Assembly (NCBI RefSeq): GCF_018614135.1 | Contig: NZ_JAGGOW010000177.1 | Span: 1 to 60,652 of the forward strand | From: Streptomyces sp. ISL-66 | Lineage (GTDB): Bacteria > Actinomycetota > Actinomycetes > Streptomycetales > Streptomycetaceae | Direction of reading: 5' to 3' | Length of the DNA: 60,652 nucleotides | Shown: positions 17,183-25,785 of the stretch, piece after piece | Position numbering within the stretch: position 1 is the first letter of the stretch | Layout of the letters: every line of letters begins with the position of its first letter | Notes under the pieces: generated by a model | Seen by the model: the letters and a program-made list of their open reading frames with translations, nothing else | Told to the model about the DNA's origin: nothing | Database searches by the model: none | Made by a program: the position numbers and the translations under genes

Positions 17183-18367
17183 ATGATCGAGGCAGTCGGC
17201 CTGACCAAGCGCTTCGGCGCGAAGACCGCCGTCGACGACCTGTCCTTCCAGGTCAGGCCCGGTCACGTGACGGGATTCCTGGGGCCCAACGGCTCCGGGA
17301 AGTCCACCACCATGCGCCTGGTCCTGGGCTTGGACCGCCCCACCTCGGGCCGGGTCACCATCAACGGCCTGCCCTTCCGCGAGCTGCCGAACGCCCAGCG
17401 GCACGTCGGCGCCCTCCTCGACGCCAAGGCCATGCACGGCGGCCGCCGGGCCCGCACCCACCTCCTGGCGACCGCCCAGCTCTCGGGGATCCCCGAGAAG
17501 CGGGTCGATGAGGTCCTGGGCGTCGTGGGCCTCCAGGACGTCGCGCGACAGCGCACCAAGGGCTTCTCGCTCGGCATGGGCCAGCGCCTCGGCATCGCGA
17601 CGGCCCTGCTCGGCGACCCCCAGGTGCTGCTCTTCGACGAGCCGGTCAACGGTCTCGACCCCGAGGGCATCCTCTGGGTCCGCAACCTGATGCGCCAGCT
17701 CGCCGCCGAGGGCCGCACCGTCTTCGTCTCCTCACACCTGATGAGCGAGATGGCGCTGACCGCCGACCACCTGATCGTGATCGGCCGGGGCCGGCTCCTC
17801 GCCGACATGACCACCCAGGACTTCATCACGCACAATTCGGCCGGATTCGCACGGGTGCGCACCGCCGATACCGTCCCGGCCGGCCGGGACGTGCTCGGCT
17901 CCACGCTCACCAAGGCGGGCGGCCGGGTGCTCAAGGAGCCCGACGGGGCCCTGCGGGTGACCGGGCTGGAGCTGCCCCGGATCTCCGATCTCGCGCACCG
18001 GGCGGGCGTACGGCTGTGGGAGCTGTCGCCGCACCGGGCCTCCCTGGAAGAGGCGTACATGCGGATGACCCAGTCCTCGCTCGAGTACACCTCCACCGAG
18101 GACCCGCGGGCCGAGCTGTGGGAACCGGATCCGCTCAGCCTTCCCGAGTGGGAGGAGGACGCCGTCCCCGCCCTCGACGTTCCACGGGCGGGCTTCTTCG
18201 CGCCTCCGCCGCCCGGCTCGGACGGACGGCCGTTCCTGATGCCCGCCAGCCCCGGCGAACTGACCGCCTCCGCCCCCGGTCACGCCCCCGAGCTCTCCCC
18301 CGAGCCGGTGCACTCCCCCGCACGGACCGCCGCCGAGAACGCCGAGAACGCCGAGGACACCCGATGA
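17183..18367 (+). CDS. ABC transporter ATP-binding protein (second pair)
   Basis: 394-residue ABC ATPase very similar to the one at 15242. Intact motifs are Walker A GPNGSGKST, signature SLGMGQ, Walker B LLFDEPVNGLD and SSHLMSEM. It differs by a C-terminal extension of about 90 residues, Pro/acidic-rich and probably disordered (DALDVPRAGFFAPPPPGSD onward), ending in an ENAENAED repeat. The start has AAGGGG upstream. Its stop overlaps the permease start (ATGA). Confidence 0.9.
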   Translation: MIEAVGLTKRFGAKTAVDDLSFQVRPGHVTGFLGPNGSGKSTTMRLVLGLDRPTSGRVTINGLPFRELPNAQRHVGALLDAKAMHGGRRARTHLLATAQLSGIPEKRVDEVLGVVGLQDVARQRTKGFSLGMGQRLGIATALLGDPQVLLFDEPVNGLDPEGILWVRNLMRQLAAEGRTVFVSSHLMSEMALTADHLIVIGRGRLLADMTTQDFITHNSAGFARVRTADTVPAGRDVLGSTLTKAGGRVLKEPDGALRVTGLELPRISDLAHRAGVRLWELSPHRASLEEAYMRMTQSSLEYTSTEDPRAELWEPDPLSLPEWEEDAVPALDVPRAGFFAPPPPGSDGRPFLMPASPGELTASAPGHAPELSPEPVHSPARTAAENAENAEDTR

Positions 18368-19230
18368 CCGCCCCGATGACCACGGCCGCCGCCGGGGAGC
18401 GGCCGCAGCCGGCGAACTACACGTCGCCCCTGCCGGTCTCCCGGCCCCACCTGGGGCACGCGCTGGCCTCCGAGTGGACCAAGCTGACGTCGGTGCGCTC
18501 CACGATGTGGACGCTCGGCTCGCTGGTGCTGCTGGTCGTTGGCCTCGGAGGTCTGGTCATCCTGCAGACCGCCTCCCGCGACTACGAGCAGATGCCGTTC
18601 ACCACCCCCGCCCTCTTCGGCCTGCTGGTCGGGCAGCTCTCGGTGATGGTGCTCGGGGTTCTCACGATGACCTCCGAGTACGGCACGGGACTGGTCCGCA
18701 CCACCTTCACGGCGGCCCCCGACCGGTACCGGGTACTCACGGCGAAGTACCTCGTCTTCGGCACCACCGCGTTCCTGACCACCGCCGGCTCGGTCTGTCT
18801 GGTGGGGCTGACCGCTTCGATCCTGCGCGACGGTCCGGGCTCCGGTCCGCATCCGGGCAACGAGTGGGCGGCCGGGCTCCTGGGCAGCTTCTACGTCACC
18901 CTGCTCGGCGTACTGGCCCTGGCGGTCGGGGCGCTGGTACGGCACTCCGCGGGGGCGATCGCCGTGATGCTCGGCCTCGTCACGCTGCCGCCGGTGATAG
19001 GGGCGGTGCTCAGCATCTGGGAGGCCCTCGCGCCGCTCGGCCGCGCCCTGCTCCAGTACAACGCGCCGGTGGCGCTGATGCAGTTGTTCGGGATGCCGGC
19101 CGGCGCCACCGACCCGTCGAACGGCGAGGTCCCCGTTCCCGGGGACCTGAGCCACCTGATGCTGATCCTGCTGGTGACGGTCGCCGCGGTCGCCGGCTCG
19201 TACCTGGTGGTCGGCCGCCGGGACGTCTGA
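18364..19230 (+). CDS. ABC-2 type transporter permease (second pair)
   Basis: 288-residue membrane protein with about six transmembrane segments. ASEWTKLTSVRSTMWTL matches the N-terminus of the first permease and YGTGLVRTTFTAAPDR is the equivalent coupling loop. A hydrophilic N-terminal extension of ~35 residues precedes the first helix. The ATG overlaps the ATPase stop by four bases. Both exporter pairs lie directly after scy-filP; whether they serve cell-envelope growth is untested. Confidence 0.88.
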   Translation: MTAPMTTAAAGERPQPANYTSPLPVSRPHLGHALASEWTKLTSVRSTMWTLGSLVLLVVGLGGLVILQTASRDYEQMPFTTPALFGLLVGQLSVMVLGVLTMTSEYGTGLVRTTFTAAPDRYRVLTAKYLVFGTTAFLTTAGSVCLVGLTASILRDGPGSGPHPGNEWAAGLLGSFYVTLLGVLALAVGALVRHSAGAIAVMLGLVTLPPVIGAVLSIWEALAPLGRALLQYNAPVALMQLFGMPAGATDPSNGEVPVPGDLSHLMLILLVTVAAVAGSYLVVGRRDV

Positions 19231-19269
19231 CCAGACGCCGTACGCCGTGTGACGCGCGGGGCCCGGGTC

Positions 19270-19611
19270 TCAGTACTTCGGGGCGTTGCGGGACCGCTGC
19301 ACCTTCGAGGTGCGGCGGTCCTTCGCGTTCCAGCAGGCCTTGTGCCAGTGCCTGCGGTCGTCGACGCCGCCGTACTCCGGCCAGGCCACCAGGTGCGGCG
19401 TGCCGGAGGGGATCTCCTGGTCGCAGCCGGGGCAGCGGTAGCGCTTGCCCGCCGCGCTCGCACCCGCGACGTGCCGGACCTTCCAGACCTCGCCCTGGTA
19501 CTCCTCCATGCGCTCCAGCCCGTACCGGTCCAGACTCCCCGGGCCCGAGCCCTGGTCCGAACGATCGGCTGGCTTCTCGCCGCCCCTGGGGCGGTTGTGG
19601 CGCGGTGACAC
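19270..19611 (-). CDS. Small zinc-finger-like conserved protein
   Basis: 113 residues; no family name recognised with confidence (related proteins are often auto-labelled ATP/GTP-binding protein, although no P-loop is visible here). Residues ~65-100 contain RCPGC, then PHLVAW and HWHKACW, a CxxC...H...HxxxC arrangement that could bind one zinc ion. The N-terminus is Arg/Gly/Ser-rich and hydrophilic. The GTG start has GAGG seven bases upstream. It is divergent from the flavin oxidoreductase gene. The reading frame stays open far upstream, opposite that gene, but the ribosome site marks the true start. Confidence 0.65.
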   Translation of the reverse strand: MSPRHNRPRGGEKPADRSDQGSGPGSLDRYGLERMEEYQGEVWKVRHVAGASAAGKRYRCPGCDQEIPSGTPHLVAWPEYGGVDDRRHWHKACWNAKDRRTSKVQRSRNAPKY

Positions 19612-19730
19612 GTATACCTCACGGATGGGCGGACGGCAGTGACTTTCTCTCAGACTACGCGCAGCGAAGCCGGGTACCCGCAGGGTGGCTGAAGGATGAC
19701 CCTCGAGACCGACCATCCGAAAGCGCGACT

Positions 19731-19778
19731 GGCCTGACAATCCCAATAACCTTCCTGTCAGGCCGTGCCTTTGGCACG
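19731..19778. promoter_or_regulatory. Inverted repeats in the divergent region before the flavin oxidoreductase
   Basis: GGCCTGACA (19731-19739) and TGTCAGGCC (19756-19764) are a perfect 9-bp inverted repeat 16 bases apart. CGTGCC-TTT-GGCACG follows immediately. The dyad lies 75-120 bases before the ATG at 19853 and could be an operator. Confidence 0.4.
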
Positions 19779-19852
19779 TGTCAGACGTTGTTGCCGGTAT
19801 GGAAACCGGTCCGCCTGGGGAGGCCGCGTCAGCCGCGAGGAGGCTAAAGGCG

Positions 19853-20908
19853 ATGCGCGTAGGAGCATTTGTACTGGCGGCCCAGTTCCCGGGCCAGGGG
19901 CAGGGAGAGGCACTGCACCGGGCGGTCCGGACCGCCGAGGTGGCCGAGGAGGCCGGCCTCGATTCGGTCTGGATCGCCGAGCACCACTTCGTGCCGTACG
20001 GGGTCTGCCCGTCGGCGGTGACGCTGGCGGCCCTCTTGCTGGGCCGCACCCGGCGGCTGCGCGTGGGCACCGCGGTGAGCGTGCTGCCGAGCACGCATCC
20101 GGTGGCCCTGGGCGAGCAGGCGGCCCTGCTGCACCTGACGTCGGAGGGCCGGTTCACCCTGGGGGTGGGCCGGGGCGGTCCCTGGGTGGACCTTGAGGTC
20201 TTCGGCGGCGGTCTCGACGCGTACGAGAACCGCTTCCCGCAGGACCTGGACCTGCTGCGCCGCTGGCTGACCGAGCCCCGGGTGGGGACGGCGCCGGGGC
20301 TGGGCACGGGGGCCGGGACGGATGCCGCCGGCGAACGGTACGGCTTCCGCGAGGTGGCCGTCGTACCCCGTCCGTCGGAGGCGCTGGACGGCGAGGGGAA
20401 CGGGCCGGAAGTGATCGTCGCCTGCACCTCTCCCGCATCGGTCCGGCTGGCCGCCGAGCGCGGCCTGCCGATGCTGCTGGGCATGCACTGCGGGGACGAG
20501 GACAAGGCCGCGATGGTCGAGCTGTGGCGTCGCACCGCGCGGGCCGCGGGCCGTTCGCCGGAGGCGGGCCACGTATCGGCCGGGGTGTGCCAGCTCGCGG
20601 ACCGGACGGCGGACGCCCGGGAAACGCTGCTGAAGGCGATGCCGGGCTGGCTCAAGCAGGGCCTGGACGCGCACGTGACGGTGGACGGGCGACAGCGGGC
20701 GATGCGGGATCCCGTCGCCTACACGGAGCTGCTGTGCGATCTGCACCCCGTCGGCACTCCGGAGCTGGCCGCGGACCGGCTGGCGGCCACGTCGGAACGT
20801 ACGGGCATCACGCGGTTCGCCCTGCTGACGGAAGGCTCGGGAGACCTCGCCTCGACGGAGGAGAACCTCCGGCGCCTCGGCGCGGAAGTCGTGCCGGGGC
20901 TCGGCTGA
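19853..20908 (+). CDS. LLM class flavin-dependent oxidoreductase
   Basis: 351-residue luciferase-like monooxygenase-fold protein that would use FMN or F420. Features are the N-terminal strand RVGAFVLAAQFPG, GLDSVWIAEHHFV near residue 38, RLRVGTAVSVLPSTHPV near 75 and RFTLGVGRGGPW near 105, all typical of the bacterial luciferase family. A good AGGAGG ribosome site lies nine bases before the ATG. It is ended by a strong hairpin. Substrate cannot be predicted. Confidence 0.9.
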   Translation: MRVGAFVLAAQFPGQGQGEALHRAVRTAEVAEEAGLDSVWIAEHHFVPYGVCPSAVTLAALLLGRTRRLRVGTAVSVLPSTHPVALGEQAALLHLTSEGRFTLGVGRGGPWVDLEVFGGGLDAYENRFPQDLDLLRRWLTEPRVGTAPGLGTGAGTDAAGERYGFREVAVVPRPSEALDGEGNGPEVIVACTSPASVRLAAERGLPMLLGMHCGDEDKAAMVELWRRTARAAGRSPEAGHVSAGVCQLADRTADARETLLKAMPGWLKQGLDAHVTVDGRQRAMRDPVAYTELLCDLHPVGTPELAADRLAATSERTGITRFALLTEGSGDLASTEENLRRLGAEVVPGLG

Positions 20909-20940
20909 CACCAGGGCCACGGCTCGGGACCGGGACCAGG

Positions 20941-20971
20941 GCTGCCGCTCCGTTGGCACCGGAGCGGCAGC
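20941..20971 (+). terminator. Hairpin terminator after the LLM gene
   Basis: A perfect 12-bp stem GCTGCCGCTCCG/CGGAGCGGCAGC with a 7-base loop, 32 bases past the stop. It may also serve the convergent SCO5389-family gene. Confidence 0.75.
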
Positions 20972-21070
20972 GGACACCGGTCGGACGTCGTACCTCACGC
21001 GTCGTACGCAAGTGCGGTCCTGCGTACTGCGGGCCTGCCGCTCCAGCGATCTGCCGGTCTGCCGGTGTTG

Positions 21071-21463
21071 CTAGCAGTCCCGCAGTTCAGGCGACTGGTT
21101 GAGCAGCTGACCGCGGATCGAAGTGAACTTGGCCAACCGGTCGTCCACCGAGGAGTCCAGCGGGAACACCGCAACCCGGTGGCAGTTCTGGAAGGCCAGG
21201 CGCACTCCGAAGTGGCGCTGCAGCGCCCCCCGTATCGCGTCACTCGCAAGAGCGCGGAGCAGCTGGCCACGCGCCTGCTCGTCGGGCGGAGGCGTCTGGT
21301 TGTCGGCGAACTGTCCGCCGTCCACCTTCAGCTGGGCCACGAGCGAGCTGACCATCTCCCATGCGTAAGGCAGGGAGGTCCGGACGCAGTCGACGAAAGC
21401 GGCTTCGTCGACCTCGCCTCGCTCGGCCTGTTCGAGTAGGGCCGGTGAGACGTCGAGCGACAT
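21071..21463 (-). CDS. SCO5389 family protein
   Basis: 130-residue soluble protein starting MSLDVSPALLEQAERGEVDEAAFVDCVRTSLPYAWEM. I recognise it as the SCO5389 family, conserved in Streptomyces next to nucS and without known function. It is mostly helical, and the C-terminal SPELRDC ends in cysteine. An AGGAG-type ribosome site (CGAGAGGAGAACCC) precedes the ATG. It is divergent from nucS with a 219-bp shared upstream region. Confidence 0.75.
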   Translation of the reverse strand: MSLDVSPALLEQAERGEVDEAAFVDCVRTSLPYAWEMVSSLVAQLKVDGGQFADNQTPPPDEQARGQLLRALASDAIRGALQRHFGVRLAFQNCHRVAVFPLDSSVDDRLAKFTSIRGQLLNQSPELRDC

Positions 21464-21682
21464 GGGTTCTCCTCTCGCGACCCCGGTGATTTGGTTGCCG
21501 GGGTCTTACGGTCAGGGAGGGAGATCGCAACGCAGTGTGTACGCGTCGCAACCTCCCGCTCACCACGGTAGGCGCCCGGTGGGTACCGCACCAGGAGAAT
21601 GCGCATACAACGCGCCATCCGCGAAGGGGGCTTTCGGGGGCGAATCGCGTGCGGGCCTTCTCGTCGAGTAGCGTTGCCGACC

Positions 21683-22354
21683 ATGCGTCTCGTCATTGCC
21701 CGTTGCTCCGTCGACTATGCGGGCCGGCTCACCGCCCATCTGCCCTCGGCACCCCGTCTGATCCTCGTGAAGGCCGACGGCAGTGTCTCGATCCACGCGG
21801 ACGACCGGGCGTACAAACCGCTCAACTGGATGTCGCCGCCGTGCACCCTCAAGGAGGGGAGCGGTGACGAAGCCGGCGTCTGGACGGTCGTCAACAAGGC
21901 GGGCGAGAAGCTCATCATCACCATGGAGGAGGTCCTCCACGACTCCTCGCACGAGCTCGGCATCGACCCCGGCCTGATCAAGGACGGCGTCGAGGCCCAC
22001 CTGCAGGAACTCCTGGCCGACCGGATCGACACCCTCGGCGAGGGGTACACGCTGATCCGCCGCGAGTACATGACGGCGATCGGCCCCGTGGACATCCTGT
22101 GCCGGGACGGCGGCGGCGCGACGGTGGCCGTGGAGATCAAGCGGCGCGGCGAGATCGACGGCGTCGAGCAGCTCACGCGCTACCTGGAGCTGCTGAACCG
22201 CGATCCGCACCTGGCGCCCGTCAAGGGCATCTTCGCGGCCCAGGAGATCAAGCCCCAGGCCCGCGTCCTGGCGACGGACCGCGGCATGGAGTGCGTCGTC
22301 CTCGACTACAACGCCATGCGCGGCATCGAGGACGACAAGCTCCGCCTGTTCTGA
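21683..22354 (+). CDS. nucS: NucS/EndoMS mismatch-specific endonuclease
   Basis: 223-residue endonuclease that cleaves both strands at mismatches and replaces MutS/MutL mismatch repair in actinobacteria and many archaea. N-terminal DNA-binding half (RLVIARCSVDYAGRLTAHLP). The catalytic RecB-like half has the motif series with GPVDILCRD near residue 138 and VAVEIKRRGEIDGVEQ near 152, then QLTRYLE. The last residues DDKLRLF match the clamp-binding tail used to contact the beta clamp. The ATG at 21683 begins the recognised N-terminus. Loss raises transition mutation rates in known species. Confidence 0.95.
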   Translation: MRLVIARCSVDYAGRLTAHLPSAPRLILVKADGSVSIHADDRAYKPLNWMSPPCTLKEGSGDEAGVWTVVNKAGEKLIITMEEVLHDSSHELGIDPGLIKDGVEAHLQELLADRIDTLGEGYTLIRREYMTAIGPVDILCRDGGGATVAVEIKRRGEIDGVEQLTRYLELLNRDPHLAPVKGIFAAQEIKPQARVLATDRGMECVVLDYNAMRGIEDDKLRLF

Positions 22355-22402
22355 CGGGCACGAGGGGCGCGGCGGGGCGGAGAACGGGTCGGTTCGACCG
22401 GC

Positions 22403-22420
22403 GCCCCGACCGGTCGGGGC
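22403..22420. terminator. Palindrome between convergent nucS and ATPase genes
   Basis: GCCCCGACCGGTCGGGGC is a perfect 18-bp palindrome flanked by further GGTTCGACCG repeats in a 97-bp convergent gap. It probably terminates or blocks read-through from both sides. Confidence 0.45.
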
Positions 22421-22451
22421 GGTTCGGCCGGTTCGACCGCGACCCGACCCG

Positions 22452-25076
22452 TCAGTTCCCCGACCCCGCCGTTCCCGACGGCCCCGTCGATGTCGTGGGA
22501 TCGGACGTCGGGGGGGTCGGAGCCGCGCTCGTGGGCTCCGACGTGATCGGTGACGGCGAGGACGGGCTCGAAGACGACGGCGGCGGAGGCGGGTTCCCCG
22601 GACTCGACGACCGCGGGGTCGGCGAAGGCTTGCGCGACGGGGTCTTCCGCGGCGACGGGCCCGTACTCGGCTCCGCCTGGGCGGGGGCCGAGGTCTGCGG
22701 ATCCGGTGCGACAGGATCGTTCCCGCTCGGGCCCGGCTCGCTGGGGGCGGTGTGCGACTCCGGCGTGGTCGGGGTGACCGAGACGCCCGGACCCCGCACC
22801 GGGGGCGGCGGCGCGTCCTCGGACGAGGCCATCGCCAGCGCGACCACCGTGCCGATCACCACCACGGCCAGTGCCCCGGCCGCGGCCAGCAGGATCGGCT
22901 TGCGGTGGGACTCCCGCTCGGGCTGCGGCTTGGCGGGAAACGGGACCGGCTCCGGCTCCGGCTCCGGGGCGAGGGGGAACGCGTTCTCGAACACCTCCGC
23001 CAGCGTCACGGGCGAGACCGAACCCGGCGGCGCGATGGCGGGTATGACCGTGGTCGCCGCTTCCGAAGCTCCCGGCGCCACCGGGGCTCCCGGAGCCACC
23101 GGGGCTCCCGGAGCCACCGGGCCCCGCGGAACCGACGCACCCGCGGACCCCTGCGGAGCCGCCGCGCCCAAGGGCTTCACCAGAGCCCCGGCGGAAGCCG
23201 GAAGCGAAGCCGGGCCCGCGGCCCCGGGTACGGAACCGGCCCCGGGCACGGTACGGGGCTGCGCGGCCGCGGACCCCGCCGCGGACCCGGACCCAGCCGC
23301 CGTTCCCGCCCCGGCCGTAGACCCAGCAGCCGTTCCCGCCCCGGCCGCAGACCCGGCCGCCGTTCCCGCCCGAGCCGCAGACCCGGACCCGGCCGCCGTT
23401 CCGGCCTCAGCCGCCGTCCCGCCCCCCGCCGCGCTCGGCGGAGCCAACCGCAGCGGCGGCGACACCTTCACCCCCGCTTTCTCCCGGTCGGTGACCAGCG
23501 CCAGCGCACGCCGCCCCGCGACGGTCCCCCGCTTGTCGGCGAGGGCCCCGCGCAGCCCGATCGAGGCCTCCAGCTCCGCCCGCGCCCGGTCGAGCCGTCC
23601 CTCGCACAGGGCCAGTACCCCGAGTTCGTGGTGGAAGTACGCCTGCTCCGCGACCTCTCCCGCCTTGCGCGCGGCCTCCGCGCCGGAGCGCAGCACCCGC
23701 TCCCACGCCTCCCAGTGCAGCGAGGCCGCGAACGCCGGGGCCGCCGTCCGGGCCAGCAGCACCGCGGCCACGACGTCGGCCCCGGCCAGCGCCGCGAGCA
23801 CGGCGTCGGCCTCGGCCGCGATCCGTTCCGGGGTCACCGAGGTGTGCCCGGTCCACCAGGCGTAGTGCCGGGCGGCCGTACGGGCCCCCTCGGCCGCGGA
23901 GTCCCCGTACCCGGCCTCCTCCAGCTGCCGGGCGACCCCGGCGGCCAGCCGGTAGCGCGTCCCGACGGGGGTCAGCAGCCCGCAGGCGAGCAGCTCCCCC
24001 ACGGCCAGGTCGGCGTGCGTGTCGCCGACCAGCGCCGGCAGGTGCGCGTGGTGCGGCAGCTCCCCGCCCAGCGCGCAGGCGATCCGCAGCGCGGCCCGCG
24101 CCGACTCGCTGACCCGGGAGGCCAGCAGTTCCGCCGGGGCGGCGCCCTCGGCGAGGGTGGGCAGCGGTACGAAGGACGCGTCGCGCGGGCGCTCCTCGAA
24201 GACGCCGGGCTCCTCGTCCTCGTCCACGCCGTCCGCCCGGTTCAGCTCGTCGCGCCGGCGCAGCAGCGCGGCGGCCTGTACGAAGCGCAGCGGCAGCCCT
24301 TCGGAGGCGAAGCGCAGGTCCCCCGCCCAGGCCGTTTCCTCCTCGGTCAGGGGGCGCCCGATGCCCTCCTCGAGCAGGGCCACGCAGTCGGTGCGGGCCA
24401 GTCCGCCGAGGAACACCTGTTCCAGGTGCGAATCGTCCGAGGGGGCCCGGGTGTCGGGGGTGGCGGCCAGCAGGTAGGCGCACTCCGGCGTGGCTCGCAG
24501 CAGTTCGTCGAGCGCGGGGCCGCCCATGTCGAGGTCGTCGAGGAGGACGACGGCTCCGATCCGCCGTACCCGGGCGAGGAGTCCGGTCCGGTCCGGCCGC
24601 TCCGCCGGGGCCTCGTAGACGGCCGCGTACAGGGCGTGGAGCAGCTCGCCGGCCTGCTGGTGCCCGTGCGCGGAGAGCCGTACGACTCCGTCGGGGGCCA
24701 TGTCGTGGCAGGCCTCGGCGACGGAGTCGAGCAGCGCCGTGCGCCCGGATCCGGGCGGTCCGGTCAGGCGTACGGAGCGGCCGCGCCCGAGGAGCAGTAC
24801 GAGGCGTTCGCGCTCCTCCTCGCGGCCGAGCAGCCGGCGCGGGCCCGCCGGGGCGCCCGGCGGTACGGGGGGCCGTGCCGCGGCCGCGGCCGAGGTGCGG
24901 GCGGCGGGGGTGCGCTTGGCCGGAAGGCGGGCGGGCTCGCCGCCGGGGCGGTGGGTCGGCTCGATCTCGCTGCCGTCGACGGGGTTCACCGTGAGGGTGA
25001 AGTCCCCGGCGGTCAGCGTCACGACCCGTGCGGGTGCTTCCGCCGTCTCGGCAGCCTGCCCCTGAGTGCGGTCCAT
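22452..25076 (-). CDS. ATP-binding protein with P-loop ATPase domain, one membrane segment and Pro/Ser-rich tail
   Basis: 874 residues. Order of parts: an N-terminal Ala/Pro linker; a P-loop ATPase domain with Walker A GPPGSGRT near residue 105 and Walker B VVLLDDLD near 175, resembling the AAA/STAND-type ATPases of large LuxR-class regulators; a helical region to ~560 with TPR-like helices (AEQAYFHHELGVLALCEGR); a low-complexity Ala/Gly/Ser/Thr segment; one hydrophobic helix (LLAAAGALAVVVIGTVVALAMA) near 745; and a ~110-residue Pro/Ser/Thr tail. The tail would lie outside the cell if the N-terminus is inside. No LuxR helix-turn-helix is visible. The ATG at 25076 with GGGGGA upstream is preferred over a TTG two codons earlier. 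Function unknown. Confidence 0.75.
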   Translation of the reverse strand: MDRTQGQAAETAEAPARVVTLTAGDFTLTVNPVDGSEIEPTHRPGGEPARLPAKRTPAARTSAAAAARPPVPPGAPAGPRRLLGREEERERLVLLLGRGRSVRLTGPPGSGRTALLDSVAEACHDMAPDGVVRLSAHGHQQAGELLHALYAAVYEAPAERPDRTGLLARVRRIGAVVLLDDLDMGGPALDELLRATPECAYLLAATPDTRAPSDDSHLEQVFLGGLARTDCVALLEEGIGRPLTEEETAWAGDLRFASEGLPLRFVQAAALLRRRDELNRADGVDEDEEPGVFEERPRDASFVPLPTLAEGAAPAELLASRVSESARAALRIACALGGELPHHAHLPALVGDTHADLAVGELLACGLLTPVGTRYRLAAGVARQLEEAGYGDSAAEGARTAARHYAWWTGHTSVTPERIAAEADAVLAALAGADVVAAVLLARTAAPAFAASLHWEAWERVLRSGAEAARKAGEVAEQAYFHHELGVLALCEGRLDRARAELEASIGLRGALADKRGTVAGRRALALVTDREKAGVKVSPPLRLAPPSAAGGGTAAEAGTAAGSGSAARAGTAAGSAAGAGTAAGSTAGAGTAAGSGSAAGSAAAQPRTVPGAGSVPGAAGPASLPASAGALVKPLGAAAPQGSAGASVPRGPVAPGAPVAPGAPVAPGASEAATTVIPAIAPPGSVSPVTLAEVFENAFPLAPEPEPEPVPFPAKPQPERESHRKPILLAAAGALAVVVIGTVVALAMASSEDAPPPPVRGPGVSVTPTTPESHTAPSEPGPSGNDPVAPDPQTSAPAQAEPSTGPSPRKTPSRKPSPTPRSSSPGNPPPPPSSSSPSSPSPITSEPTSAAPTPPTSDPTTSTGPSGTAGSGN
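23299..23394. repeat. 30-bp tandem repeat inside the ATPase gene
   Basis: Units beginning GCCGTTCCCG start at 23299, 23329, 23359 and 23395 (30, 30 and 36 bases). They encode the 10-residue AGTAAGS-type low-complexity linker. A second short repeat of 18 bases at about 23073-23115 encodes PGAPVA units. Confidence 0.7.
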
Positions 25077-25267
25077 GACCAAGTCCCCCGATCGCGCCCT
25101 GCGCCGTCGTCGCCGTCTGCTGCCCGGCCTTCGCTCACGCCGCTGTCGCTACTGGTCCGGTTTCCGCCCGAACCCTAGACCGTGCCCGGCCGCGCGGGAA
25201 CGGCCGGGGTGCCTTCACCACCGGACCGTTACGTTTCCGCAGGTTGTGTAAACCCCAGGTCCACGGA

Positions 25268-25591
25268 TCAGACGCGCGGCAGGGACTCCGCTTCGAGGCC
25301 GCCCTCGATCGCGAGGATCCGGTGCAGGCGGGTGGCGACGAGCAGTCGCTGCATCTGCGGAGGAACCCCGCGCAGGACGAGCCGCCGCCCGGTCCGGCCG
25401 GCCCGGCGGTGTGCGCCCATGATCACGCCGAGGCCGGTCGCGTCCCAGGAGTCGAGCCCGGTGAGGTCCAGCACGAGGTCGCCGTGACCGTCGTCGAGGG
25501 CGGTGTGCAGGGCCGTACGGGCGTCCGCCGCGCTGCGCACGTCGAGGCGGCCCCCGACTGCGAGTTGGGCGTGATCGCCCCTGATGTGCAT
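25268..25591 (-). CDS. STAS-domain anti-sigma factor antagonist
   Basis: 107-residue single STAS domain of the SpoIIAA/BldG type. LAVGGRLDVRSAADARTAL is the first strand/helix and LVLDLTGLDSWDATGLGVIM contains the phosphorylation loop. In SpoIIAA the phosphorylated residue is the Ser in DSSG; here the loop reads DATG, so threonine occupies the site. The ATG at 25591 is chosen over an upstream start because GGGAG precedes it and the STAS fold begins there. No cognate kinase anti-sigma factor or sigma factor is adjacent. Confidence 0.88.
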   Translation of the reverse strand: MHIRGDHAQLAVGGRLDVRSAADARTALHTALDDGHGDLVLDLTGLDSWDATGLGVIMGAHRRAGRTGRRLVLRGVPPQMQRLLVATRLHRILAIEGGLEAESLPRV

Positions 25592-25715
25592 GTGTGCTCC
25601 CGGCAGTGCGGTACTGCGTACGTATGGTCCGACTGGTCCGTGATCGGCAACTCTCAATGCAACTGACTGCCTCCGGGGCAGGGAAGTTGCCGACCGTGAG
25701 CGAACCGATACCTAA

Positions 25716-25757
25716 TTCACCCCGAGGGGTGAAGAACGGTGTTCGAACGCACCGTTC
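25716..25757 (-). terminator. Two tandem hairpins after the 3-hydroxybutyryl-CoA dehydrogenase gene
   Basis: TTCACCCC-GA-GGGGTGAA (25716-25733) and GAACGGTG...CACCGTTC (25734-25757) are two perfect 8-bp hairpins placed end to end, 29 bases beyond the stop of the minus-strand gene. Confidence 0.6.
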
Positions 25758-25785
25758 CGGCCCGGCGCCCGCGCCTGGCCACGGT

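Noticed and set aside
19270..20655. Long minus-strand frame extending the zinc-finger-like gene across the oxidoreductase
   Set aside because: Only the last 113 codons look like protein and a ribosome site precedes the GTG at 19611; the rest is antisense to a recognised luciferase-family gene.
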